Shown here in pieces: positions 1-5,129 of a stretch of 5,129 nucleotides of DNA (positions are counted from its first letter, which is position 1; the number at the start of each line of letters is the position of its first letter). This DNA comes from Dehalococcoidia bacterium (GTDB lineage Bacteria > Chloroflexota > Dehalococcoidia > SZUA-161), in NCBI GenBank assembly GCA_020344295.1, contig CP070819.1:1773394-1778522 (forward strand), given 5' to 3'. Position numbers and translations under genes: made by a program. The notes under the pieces were generated by a model that had not been told where the DNA came from, did not search any database, and worked only from the letters and a program-made list of their open reading frames with translations.

Positions 1-876
1 CAACTTGAGGAGAACCCCATCATCTCCTTCATAACCTGTCTGGTTAAGAGCCCATTGCAGTTTGTAGAGGATACAACTGATATCCAAGTCGAAGTCTGTC
101 GACGAGGTTTGCCGGTGGTGGTGTCCTCTTCCCCCCAAGGCGGGACCACCGCCCCTATCAGTGAGGCCGGCATCATTACCCAGATAAACGCTGAAGTGCT
201 GGTGGGCATAACATTAAGTCAACTGGTAAAACCAGGAACACCGGTGCTCTATGGTAGTGTGCCGGTGAGAGCACGAATGGATACCCTTGGTGACTCCTAT
301 GGTTCCGTTGAAACCAGCCAGTACAACATTGACTGCGTCCAGATGGCCCGGTTCTACAAGATTCCCAATTACTCGACGTCGGGAGTCTGTGATACGAAGA
401 CACCGGGAACTCAGTCGTCCATAGAAAGGCTGTTCTCGGATATAGTTGTTGCCATGGCCGGCCCGCAGTACCTGCACTGTGCCTACGGACTTCTTGACTG
501 CAACTCTGTGTTCTGTCTACTCCAGGCGGTTATCGATGATGCCCATTTCCAGATGATCAAGTTCTTTCTGAGACTGCCCCATATCGACGAAACAGGAATC
601 GCCGAAACCCTCAAGCAGGTCAGGGAAGTGGTGGCAACACCGCAGAAGCTCTATATCAGCTATATCCGGCGCGTAATGCGTACCGGCGAGATATCGAAGC
701 CCTATCCATTTGAGAGCGAAGGCGAGACAGACAGGGTTTTTGAACTGGCCTATGATCGGATGCAAGAGCTCCTGGCCAAGCCGGTGGAGCATATTGATGA
801 AGCCACGACAGGGAAGATATTCGACGAGATCCCCGGTCTTTTGCCGAGGCTGAATGTATACGAGGAGAGGAGATAG
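1..876 (+). CDS. MttB-family (trimethylamine methyltransferase-like) corrinoid methyltransferase, C-terminal part
   Basis: The reading frame is open from base 1, so the gene enters from the left. About 291 C-terminal residues are visible of a family usually near 480-500 residues. TTG at 55 is an internal Leu codon, not a start. Visible family features are a glycine-rich SSPQGGTTAPIS stretch (bases about 127-162), the GTPVLYGSVP segment (235-264) followed by GDSYGSVE, and YSTSGVCDTKTPG (about 370-408). Family members transfer a methyl group from methylated amines (trimethylamine, glycine betaine and relatives) to a cognate corrinoid protein in the cytoplasm. Archaeal trimethylamine enzymes carry pyrrolysine encoded by TAG. 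No in-frame TAG occurs here before the terminal stop, which is itself TAG (874-876), so this part looks like a non-pyrrolysine homologue. Its substrate cannot be read from the sequence. The corrinoid protein gene follows 2 bp downstream, which supports the assignment. Confidence 0.92.
   Translation, partial: QLEENPIISFITCLVKSPLQFVEDTTDIQVEVCRRGLPVVVSSSPQGGTTAPISEAGIITQINAEVLVGITLSQLVKPGTPVLYGSVPVRARMDTLGDSYGSVETSQYNIDCVQMARFYKIPNYSTSGVCDTKTPGTQSSIERLFSDIVVAMAGPQYLHCAYGLLDCNSVFCLLQAVIDDAHFQMIKFFLRLPHIDETGIAETLKQVREVVATPQKLYISYIRRVMRTGEISKPYPFESEGETDRVFELAYDRMQELLAKPVEHIDEATTGKIFDEIPGLLPRLNVYEERR
862..873 (+). promoter_or_regulatory. Ribosome binding site of the corrinoid protein gene
   Basis: The purine-rich run GAGGAGAGGAGA contains AGGAG at 868-872, six bases before ATG 879. 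It lies inside the last codons of the methyltransferase gene. This indicates coupled translation of the two partners and fixes the start of the second gene. Confidence 0.8.
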
Positions 877-878
877 CA

Positions 879-1553
879 ATGAGCGAGGATATAATCGCTG
901 CACTCAAGGAAAACGTAATACAGGGGAGAAAAACCCAGGAGGATGAAGGTATAGATGAAGACCTGTCCGGATCGCCTGGCGTCCTGGAGCTGACGCAGTC
1001 CGCCCTGGACCAGAACATCTCGCCGGAGGTAATAATCTCCCAGGGCCTGACAGCGGGGATGCAGGTAGTAGGGGAGAAATTCGCCTCAAAGGAATACTTC
1101 ATTCCCGACATGCTGGCCTCTGCTGATGCGGTTGGCGCGGCTATGGATATCCTGAAGCCGCATCTTGAGGGAGCCAACGTGGCAACCAAGGGCAAATTCG
1201 CCATTGCCACGGTAAAAGGGGATATTCACGATATCGGTAAAAATATCGTGGCCATTCTGCTTAAGGGAGCAGGCTACGAGGTGGAAGACCTGGGCATTGA
1301 TGTGCCTACCGAGAAGATCGTTGAATATATCAAGGAGCATAAACCGGACTATCTCGGCTTGTCTGCCTTACTGACCACCACAATGGTAACCATGGGAGAG
1401 GTGCTGCAAGCGCTTACAGAAGCCGGTGTTCGGGATAAGGTGAAGGTGCTGATAGGTGGTGCCGCGGTATCCGATGAGTATGCCCGCGAGATCGGCGCGG
1501 ATGCCTACTGTATTGACGGATTCGATGCTGTGAAGGTACTGGCTTCTTTCTAA
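879..1553 (+). CDS. Methyltransferase cognate corrinoid (cobalamin-binding) protein, MttC/MtbC type
   Basis: This 224-residue protein has the usual length and two-domain layout of methylamine-type corrinoid proteins. Residues about 1-95 are a helical cap domain (for example the stretch GLTAGMQVVGEKF). Residues about 105-224 are a Rossmann-like B12 domain. The base-off/His-on cobalamin motif is intact: DIHDIG at residues 115-120 with His117 as the expected lower cobalt ligand, then Ser162-x-Leu164 (LSALLT) and LIGGAAV with Gly193-Gly194. The protein carries the methyl group as methyl-Co(III) between the substrate methyltransferase and a second methyltransferase acting on CoM or tetrahydrofolate. 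Oxidised cobalt normally needs a reductive activase, and none is present here. ATG 879 is chosen because of the strong AGGAG site and the 2-bp spacing from the upstream partner gene. The N-terminal acidic stretch (residues 20-30) looks like a flexible linker. Confidence 0.95.
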   Translation: MSEDIIAALKENVIQGRKTQEDEGIDEDLSGSPGVLELTQSALDQNISPEVIISQGLTAGMQVVGEKFASKEYFIPDMLASADAVGAAMDILKPHLEGANVATKGKFAIATVKGDIHDIGKNIVAILLKGAGYEVEDLGIDVPTEKIVEYIKEHKPDYLGLSALLTTTMVTMGEVLQALTEAGVRDKVKVLIGGAAVSDEYAREIGADAYCIDGFDAVKVLASF

Positions 1554-1584
1554 AGAAGTGAAGGAAGCATAGTGGTGTACAAAG

Positions 1585-1591
1585 AAGGGAG
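1585..1591 (+). promoter_or_regulatory. Ribosome binding site deciding a TTG start
   Basis: AAGGGAG ends six bases before TTG 1598. The frame upstream is closed by TGA at 1559-1561, and no in-frame ATG or GTG lies between that stop and 1598. This supports TTG 1598 as the start and makes an N-terminal Cys-containing extension unlikely. Confidence 0.7.
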
Positions 1592-1597
1592 ATTAAA

Positions 1598-3079
1598 TTG
1601 GCAGCCATAGCGGGAATAATCGGAATAAATGGAGATGATTTAGGCGATACGACAGATCAAGTTGAGGCGATGCTGGGCCTGATGCGTCATCGTGGGCCTG
1701 ATAACATGGTTGTCCGCACCTTGCCGGATGGCAGGGGCGCATTGGGTGCGATCGAGATTAATCTGACACCGGAGAGGACAAGCTGCGCGGCGGTTACCAG
1801 GTCTCCATATATTGTGTTCGATGGGGAGCTGTTTAATGAAAGGGTGGAAGGGCAAAGCGATATTTATCTTTTCCAGCAGTATTATGAAACACATGGGAAG
1901 GGTTGCTTTACTCATCTAGAGGGGAGTTATTCCTGTGCCATTGTTGAGGCCGATGAGGTTATACTGGCCCGTGATCAGGTTGGCGCTAGGCCTGTCTTCT
2001 ACGGATCGAAGCAGGGCGCGATCTACTTCAGCACGGAGATGAAGGGACTGGTGGACCACATCCGTTCGGATATTGCGGAGCTGCCTCCTGGATATATATA
2101 CAGCACCAGAGATGGGCTGAAGGAGTTTCCACCGTTTGTCCCGGACATACCCGAAGTAGGGAACGACCTGAATTCCGCCGCCGATACACTTCGCGAACTG
2201 GTGATAGAGGCTGTCAGGACGAGAATGAATGGTTTGAACGCGGTTTCTCTGAGCGGGGGGCTTGACAGCTCCATCGTTGCGGTAATTGCCAAGCAGTTCA
2301 ATCCTGATTTGCTGCTGTTCACTGCCACCATCGACAGCGCACCAGGACCGGACCTCGAAAATGCCAAACTTATGGCCGAATTCCTCGGGATGGAACATCA
2401 TATTTACAGGATCACGGACTCTGACATCTCCGATTTCATCCCTGAGATGATCTGGTACTTGGAGAGTTTCGACGAAGACTGCATTTCGGGCATCATCTCT
2501 AACTACTATGTTTCCAGGATGGCGAAACCGTATACCGACGCTATTCTGGTAGGAGAAGGCGCTGATGAGCTGTTCGGCGGCTACCGGATGGTTCTGAAAA
2601 GCCCCAATGTTAAAAGCGATGAACACAGGGAGCAGCTCGCCCGAAAGCTGGTGGAGATCGCCTATAATACCGCCCTCAGACGCCTGGACCGCGGATGGAT
2701 GGCGAACGCTGTGGTCTATCAGACCCCTTATCTGGACCTGAAAGTTGTGGCCTTCAGTCAGAAGATCCCGATGAACTGGAAGATCTATGGCGAGAAACAG
2801 GTGGAGAAGTACATCCTTAGAGAAGCATTTCGCGATATGCTCCCGGAAAAGATAGCCAATCGCGAAAAACTCAGGTTCGCTATGGGAGTAGGTACCGACG
2901 ATGTAATGGATGATCTAATATCGAAGATGGTCCATCCTGAGGAGATATCCAAACGGCCGAATACGGCCTATGGTCTGCCCTTTGCATCTTTCAAAGAGAT
3001 CTACTATTACGACGAGTTCTTGAGGCTTTTCCCGCCGGCGTACGAGAAACAGACGATTCGCTGGGATCCTTTCAAGTAA
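1598..3079 (+). CDS. Asparagine synthetase-fold protein with degenerate glutaminase domain
   Basis: This 493-residue protein has the AsnB two-domain layout: an N-terminal class II glutamine amidotransferase-like domain (about 1-165) and a C-terminal ATP-pyrophosphatase domain (about 190-493). The C-terminal site looks active: PP-loop SLSGGLDSS at 217-225, GEGADELFGGY at 319-329, and NREKLRF at 421-427 with Lys424 matching the conserved late Lys of AsnB. The glutaminase site is damaged. Normal enzymes begin Met-Cys-Gly-Ile with Cys as nucleophile, but here the start is MAAIAGIIG. The usual RLSI-type arginine segment reads AIEINL, and the NGE motif reads DGE (75-77). RHRGPD (30-35) remains. Beta-lactam synthetase is a known relative with an inactive glutaminase domain. 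By analogy this enzyme probably adenylates a carboxylate and uses ammonia, an amine or an internal nucleophile. The substrate is unknown. It lies 44 bp after the corrinoid gene and is probably co-transcribed. Confidence 0.88.
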   Translation: MAAIAGIIGINGDDLGDTTDQVEAMLGLMRHRGPDNMVVRTLPDGRGALGAIEINLTPERTSCAAVTRSPYIVFDGELFNERVEGQSDIYLFQQYYETHGKGCFTHLEGSYSCAIVEADEVILARDQVGARPVFYGSKQGAIYFSTEMKGLVDHIRSDIAELPPGYIYSTRDGLKEFPPFVPDIPEVGNDLNSAADTLRELVIEAVRTRMNGLNAVSLSGGLDSSIVAVIAKQFNPDLLLFTATIDSAPGPDLENAKLMAEFLGMEHHIYRITDSDISDFIPEMIWYLESFDEDCISGIISNYYVSRMAKPYTDAILVGEGADELFGGYRMVLKSPNVKSDEHREQLARKLVEIAYNTALRRLDRGWMANAVVYQTPYLDLKVVAFSQKIPMNWKIYGEKQVEKYILREAFRDMLPEKIANREKLRFAMGVGTDDVMDDLISKMVHPEEISKRPNTAYGLPFASFKEIYYYDEFLRLFPPAYEKQTIRWDPFK

Positions 3080-3093
3080 TAGAACGCTTATAT

Positions 3094-3173
3094 TGTTACA
3101 TCTAGCTGCCCCTGCCGATCGCTATCAGGCAGGGGTAGTGCATTTAATAAAACGGTGTTACATACTAATAAAA
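3094..3173 (+). repeat. Two pairs of short direct repeats in the intergenic region
   Basis: TGTTACAT occurs at 3094-3101 and again at 3156-3163, flanking the hairpin. TAATAAAA occurs at 3145-3152 and 3166-3173, with starts 21 bases apart (about two helical turns), and the second copy abuts the candidate TTG start at 3174. The AT-rich copies could be promoter -10 or TATA-like elements or operator half-sites. No convincing -35/-10 pair was assigned. Confidence 0.3.
3106..3138 (+). terminator. Strong GC-rich hairpin, candidate terminator after the synthetase gene
   Basis: CCCCTGCC (3109-3116) pairs perfectly with GGCAGGGG (3128-3135). The stem extends inward by GAT/ATC around a CGCT loop with one bulged A (3127), and outward by three more pairs including one G-U. 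It lies 27 bases after the synthetase stop. The following bases (GTGCATTTAATAAAA) are AT-rich but lack a solid T run, so it is an imperfect intrinsic terminator. It could instead be a processing or attenuation hairpin in the leader of the next gene. Confidence 0.5.
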
Positions 3174-3314
3174 TTGACCATTCGGGGCTCTGGCGGGTGT
3201 ATGGTTATCCCCAAACCCATGTGCCGATGCCGGGTCTGCCGTGAAGCCAGGGTGAAGGGCGTACCTTACTTCAGGGCTGGCCCCTCTGCATTCTCCACGA
3301 TATCAACCTATTGA
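3174..3314 (+). pseudogene. 5' fragment of PhnP-like MBL-fold hydrolase, separated by a frameshift
   Basis: From TTG 3174 the frame encodes a typical N-terminus of PhnP-like metallo-beta-lactamase proteins. It has a first strand with a glycine-rich turn (TIRGSGG), then VIPKPMCRCRVCREAR with the Cys-x-Cys-x-x-Cys pattern that forms a structural zinc site in PhnP, then YFRAGPSAF. After that the frame leaves the fold and stops at TGA 3312-3314. The expected continuation lies in the frame one base back from about 3294. One missing base near 3293/3294 explains this: restoring an A gives GPSAFIHDINLLIDTP, a smooth family-like join. TTG 3174 is preferred over TTG 3093 because the longer version would read through the hairpin and add a non-family extension. 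No strong ribosome binding site is visible, so the start is uncertain. Confidence 0.65.
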
Positions 3315-4015
3315 TTGATACACCGGCGGAGATTGTGGATCTGTTAAATCGGTCTCAGATATGCCGTGTCGATTACCTGACCTTCTCTCATCTGGATCCC
3401 GATCATATAGAGGGCTTCCAGGTGGTTGAACAGATCGCGCTGGATTTCCGTACCTGGCGAGCCTATCCGAAGAAACAGGTCTGTATCCTGCTACCCGAGG
3501 CGATGAGCGAGCCCCTGAGGCTTGTCCGATCAAATTACGGCCCTGACATAGATTTCTACGTGGAAAGTGGCTTTGTTCAATTAATGCCTTTTCAGGATAA
3601 GATCGATATCGGAGAAGCTAGCATTACAGCTATACCTGTAGACCGCGAACGTCAGGTTACCTTCGTTCATGTCTTCGAGAAAGCAGGGCGCCGTGTTGTC
3701 TATGCTCCCTGTGATATCAGACCCTTCCCGGAGCACAGGTATGAGGTTCACTGTGCGGATTTTCTTATTATTCAGCCCGGGGTATTCGAGGATGGTCTGA
3801 AGCATCGTTTCCGATTCCCGCCTGACCATATCTCCAGGACAACCCTCTATACCTTCGATGAAATCCTTGAGCTGGCGGCAAGTAGCCAGGTGAATAAAGT
3901 CTTCTTCGTCCACCTGGAGGAGCACCGGAACCAGAGTTATGATGACTATCGTGCCCTTGAATCAGATAAGCCGCCTGTCCTCTTCGCCTATGACGGCATG
4001 AAGCTAACTGTTTGA
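3311..4015 (+). CDS. PhnP-like metallo-beta-lactamase-fold hydrolase, main part of a frameshifted gene
   Basis: The open frame holds 234 residues from TTG 3311, but family-like sequence begins earlier, at about 3294 (LHDINLLIDTP). It is best read as the continuation of the fragment at 3174, giving about 280 residues in total, near the usual family size. Numbered from TTG 3311, the metal motif SHLDPDH lies at 26-32 (His27, Asp29, Asp31, His32), the Asp of motif 4 in VYAPCDIRPFP is Asp135, and late His201 and His205 lie in FVHLEEHRN. The usual third metal His after the IPV strand is not evident (IPVDRERQ, 108-115), so the metal site may be unusual. Relatives hydrolyse phosphodiesters or cyclic phosphates, but the substrate here is unknown. 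The gene may be separately transcribed, since a hairpin precedes it. It converges on korB with only 19 bp between stops. Confidence 0.8.
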   Translation: MIDTPAEIVDLLNRSQICRVDYLTFSHLDPDHIEGFQVVEQIALDFRTWRAYPKKQVCILLPEAMSEPLRLVRSNYGPDIDFYVESGFVQLMPFQDKIDIGEASITAIPVDRERQVTFVHVFEKAGRRVVYAPCDIRPFPEHRYEVHCADFLIIQPGVFEDGLKHRFRFPPDHISRTTLYTFDEILELAASSQVNKVFFVHLEEHRNQSYDDYRALESDKPPVLFAYDGMKLTV

Positions 4016-4024
4016 GTCAACAGT
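4007..4024. terminator. Small inverted repeat at the convergent gene junction
   Basis: ACTGTT (4007-4012) and AACAGT (4019-4024) form a perfect 6-bp inverted repeat with a 6-base loop containing the hydrolase stop codon TGA (4013-4015). It sits in the 19-bp gap region between convergent genes, so a bidirectional terminator is conceivable. The stem is short and AT-rich with no clear T run, so support is weak. Confidence 0.2.
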
Positions 4025-4034
4025 CTGGCGGGTT

Positions 4035-4868
4035 TCATTCACCCGGCAGTGACTTGCCTTGGAAGAATATCCCCAGGAGCGGTCTCTCCATCAAAGGGAC
4101 TTGGGCTAATCTCAGTGCCAGGCCGATGTTGCTAGGATCGTGAATCCAGGCATCTTCGATAGACTCAAGAGGCAATTGGACTGGCTCCCCTTCAATCAGA
4201 TAGCTTGCGTTCTCCTTTATTGTATCGAACAACTCCGGCGGATTAAAGGTAGCACAGGGTGTCAGCACACTGATATATGAAAACCCTCTGTGTTTGATTC
4301 CTTCCTCAATGAGCCAGTCAAGATGCCGGACATCGGTGGCGATTCCCTGAGCGATAAAGCTGGATCGCGTTGAGAGACTGTAGGCGACCATATCCAGTAG
4401 CGGATCCACTGGCGGATAGAATTCCGTAGAAAGAAATGGCCCCTCACCACGTTTTAGATGTGGAGTGGTTGGGCTGACCTGGCCCTTGGTCAAAGCGTAA
4501 ATGAAGTTGTTCACCATGATGCATGTGATGTCGATATTTCGCCGCACTACATGAGGCAAATGTCCTGCTCCGATACTGAAGAAATCGCCATCTCCACCTA
4601 TTGCGATTACCGTTAGGTCGGGCCTCGCTAGTTTCGCCCCTTGGGCGATAACCACTGCACGACCATGAATACTGTTTAGGCCAAATGTATTGACATAAGC
4701 AGGCGCTCTAGAAGAACAGCCGATACCGGAAACAAAAAAAGTGCGATGGTTGGCTATCCCGAGATTGGGCAATACCCTTTTGGTGAGGGCATTTAGCAGA
4801 CTAAAGTTGCCACAGCCCGCACACCAGATGGGTTTGAGCCCTGTTCTATAATTGGCGAAGTCTGTCAT
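4035..4868 (-). CDS. korB: 2-oxoacid:ferredoxin oxidoreductase, beta subunit (KorB type)
   Basis: The 277-residue protein matches the short, thiamine-diphosphate-binding beta subunit of 2-oxoacid:ferredoxin oxidoreductases. These convert 2-oxoacids such as 2-oxoglutarate and CoA to acyl-CoA, CO2 and reduced ferredoxin, reversibly. Visible motifs are WCAGCGN (15-21) with Cys16 and Cys19, SGIGCSSR with Cys51, and LTPCATFNP with Cys205, together the expected four ligands of a [4Fe-4S] cluster. The thiamine diphosphate/Mg site is GGDGDFFSIG (91-100) with a downstream MVNN (118-121), followed by ALTKGQVSPTT (125-135). All key residues are present and the length is typical. ATG 4868 overlaps the korA stop as ATGA, and AGGGA at 4880-4876 on the minus strand lies seven bases upstream, so translation is coupled. 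Substrate choice (2-oxoglutarate, pyruvate or branched-chain) cannot be fixed from sequence alone. Confidence 0.93.
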   Translation of the reverse strand: MTDFANYRTGLKPIWCAGCGNFSLLNALTKRVLPNLGIANHRTFFVSGIGCSSRAPAYVNTFGLNSIHGRAVVIAQGAKLARPDLTVIAIGGDGDFFSIGAGHLPHVVRRNIDITCIMVNNFIYALTKGQVSPTTPHLKRGEGPFLSTEFYPPVDPLLDMVAYSLSTRSSFIAQGIATDVRHLDWLIEEGIKHRGFSYISVLTPCATFNPPELFDTIKENASYLIEGEPVQLPLESIEDAWIHDPSNIGLALRLAQVPLMERPLLGIFFQGKSLPGE

Positions 4869-5129
4869 CGCGTTATCCCTGTTATAGGTTCAGCCAACTC
4901 TCTTCTGCTGAAAGGCCGACCTCCAGCTCTGGTATATACTCGTGTCTTTGTGGGTAATTCAATTTGCGATCGAAGGTAGCGATAAAGCTGGCCGGAGTAG
5001 TTCATTTCGAGCACTAATAGACAGTCAACCGATCGCACAAATCTCTCGACCTTATCTGGCAGGGGGTGAATAAGTTCAGGCACACAGACTGCAATCTCAT
5101 TCTGAAGTTGCAGGTCACTTACTGTTTCC
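4865..5129 (-). CDS. korA: 2-oxoacid:ferredoxin oxidoreductase, alpha subunit (KorA type), C-terminal part
   Basis: About 88 C-terminal residues are visible and the frame stays open to the right edge, so most of the gene lies outside. The segment LIHPLPDKVERFV followed by LLVLEMNYSGQLYRYLRS is characteristic of the C-terminal domain of KorA-type alpha subunits, where the Glu-x-Asn-x-x-Gly-Gln stretch is conserved. The tail after TKTRVYTRAGGRPFSRREL matches the usual end of the subunit. GTG at 5083-5081 is an internal Val codon, not a start. The stop TGA (4867-4865) overlaps the korB ATG. The subunit pairs with KorB to form the catalytic heterodimer, or a heterotetramer with ferredoxin-like subunits. 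No such extra subunits are visible here. Confidence 0.88.
   Translation of the reverse strand, partial: ETVSDLQLQNEIAVCVPELIHPLPDKVERFVRSVDCLLVLEMNYSGQLYRYLRSQIELPTKTRVYTRAGGRPFSRRELAEPITGITR
4876..4880 (-). promoter_or_regulatory. Ribosome binding site of korB
   Basis: AGGGA on the minus strand lies seven bases before ATG 4868 and inside the final codons of korA. Together with the ATGA overlap it supports coupled translation of the alpha and beta subunits. Confidence 0.6.

Noticed and set aside
874..876. TAG as a possible pyrrolysine codon
   Set aside because: It falls at the normal C-terminus of the methyltransferase, directly before the ribosome-binding-site spacing and ATG of the next gene, so it acts as a stop.
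656..1210. Minus-strand open frame of 184 codons
   Set aside because: It spans the junction of the methyltransferase and corrinoid genes and has low-complexity Ser/Ala-rich content typical of an antisense shadow.
1916..2626. Long minus-strand open frame of 236 codons
   Set aside because: It lies entirely inside the synthetase gene, whose motifs are unmistakable, and its translation shows no recognisable domain.
3093..3173. A longer start (TTG 3093) for the hydrolase fragment
   Set aside because: It would translate through the 8-bp perfect hairpin stem and add about 27 residues (MLHLAAPADR onward) that do not resemble the family. The glycine-rich first strand begins just after 3174.
3281..3284. 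Frameshift placed in the CCCC run
   Set aside because: A slip there would give GPLCILHDI instead of the family-like GPSAF-HDI join, so the indel is better placed near 3293.
3279..3314. Programmed -1 frameshifting in the hydrolase
   Set aside because: No X-XXY-YYZ slippery heptamer was found in the right frame near the junction, and no clear stimulatory structure follows. Simple base loss fits better.

Overview
The window is a compact, gene-dense piece of chromosome from an anaerobe that uses corrinoid-dependent methyl transfer and ferredoxin-linked 2-oxoacid metabolism. GC content looks close to 50 % by eye. Shine-Dalgarno sites are clear, and one or two genes start with TTG. The gene content fits anaerobic bacteria such as Dehalococcoidia-type Chloroflexota or Desulfobacterota. 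A methylotrophic archaeon is not excluded, so the taxonomic guess is weak. No insertion sequences, tRNA or rRNA genes, or CRISPR arrays were seen, and no stretch above 300 bases lacks a gene.

Bases 1-3079 form a plus-strand operon-like run. It opens with the C-terminal part of a trimethylamine-methyltransferase (MttB) family protein, cut by the left edge. Two bases later comes a complete cobalamin-binding corrinoid protein (879-1553), the usual methyl-carrying partner of MttB proteins. After 44 bp comes an asparagine-synthetase-fold protein (1598-3079). Its ATP-pyrophosphatase site is intact, but its N-terminal glutaminase domain has lost the catalytic cysteine and other active-site residues. 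It is therefore unlikely to be an ordinary glutamine-dependent asparagine synthetase.

Bases 3080-3173 are intergenic and hold a strong GC-rich hairpin plus two pairs of short direct repeats. They are followed by a PhnP-like metallo-beta-lactamase-fold gene (3174-4015). This gene is split between two reading frames at about 3293, apparently by loss of one base.

The right part (4035-5129) lies on the minus strand and converges on the hydrolase gene with a 19-bp gap. It encodes the beta subunit of a 2-oxoacid:ferredoxin oxidoreductase (korB), overlapped by 4 bases (ATGA) by the end of its alpha subunit gene (korA), which runs off the right edge.

Working picture, partly inferred: the MttB-like protein moves a methyl group from an unknown quaternary or methylated amine to the corrinoid protein. 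The asparagine-synthetase-like enzyme may carry out a linked ATP-dependent amidation or ligation. The oxidoreductase is a separate unit making reduced ferredoxin and acyl-CoA. The most notable points are the glutaminase-dead synthetase placed directly behind a methyltransferase/corrinoid pair, and the frameshifted hydrolase.
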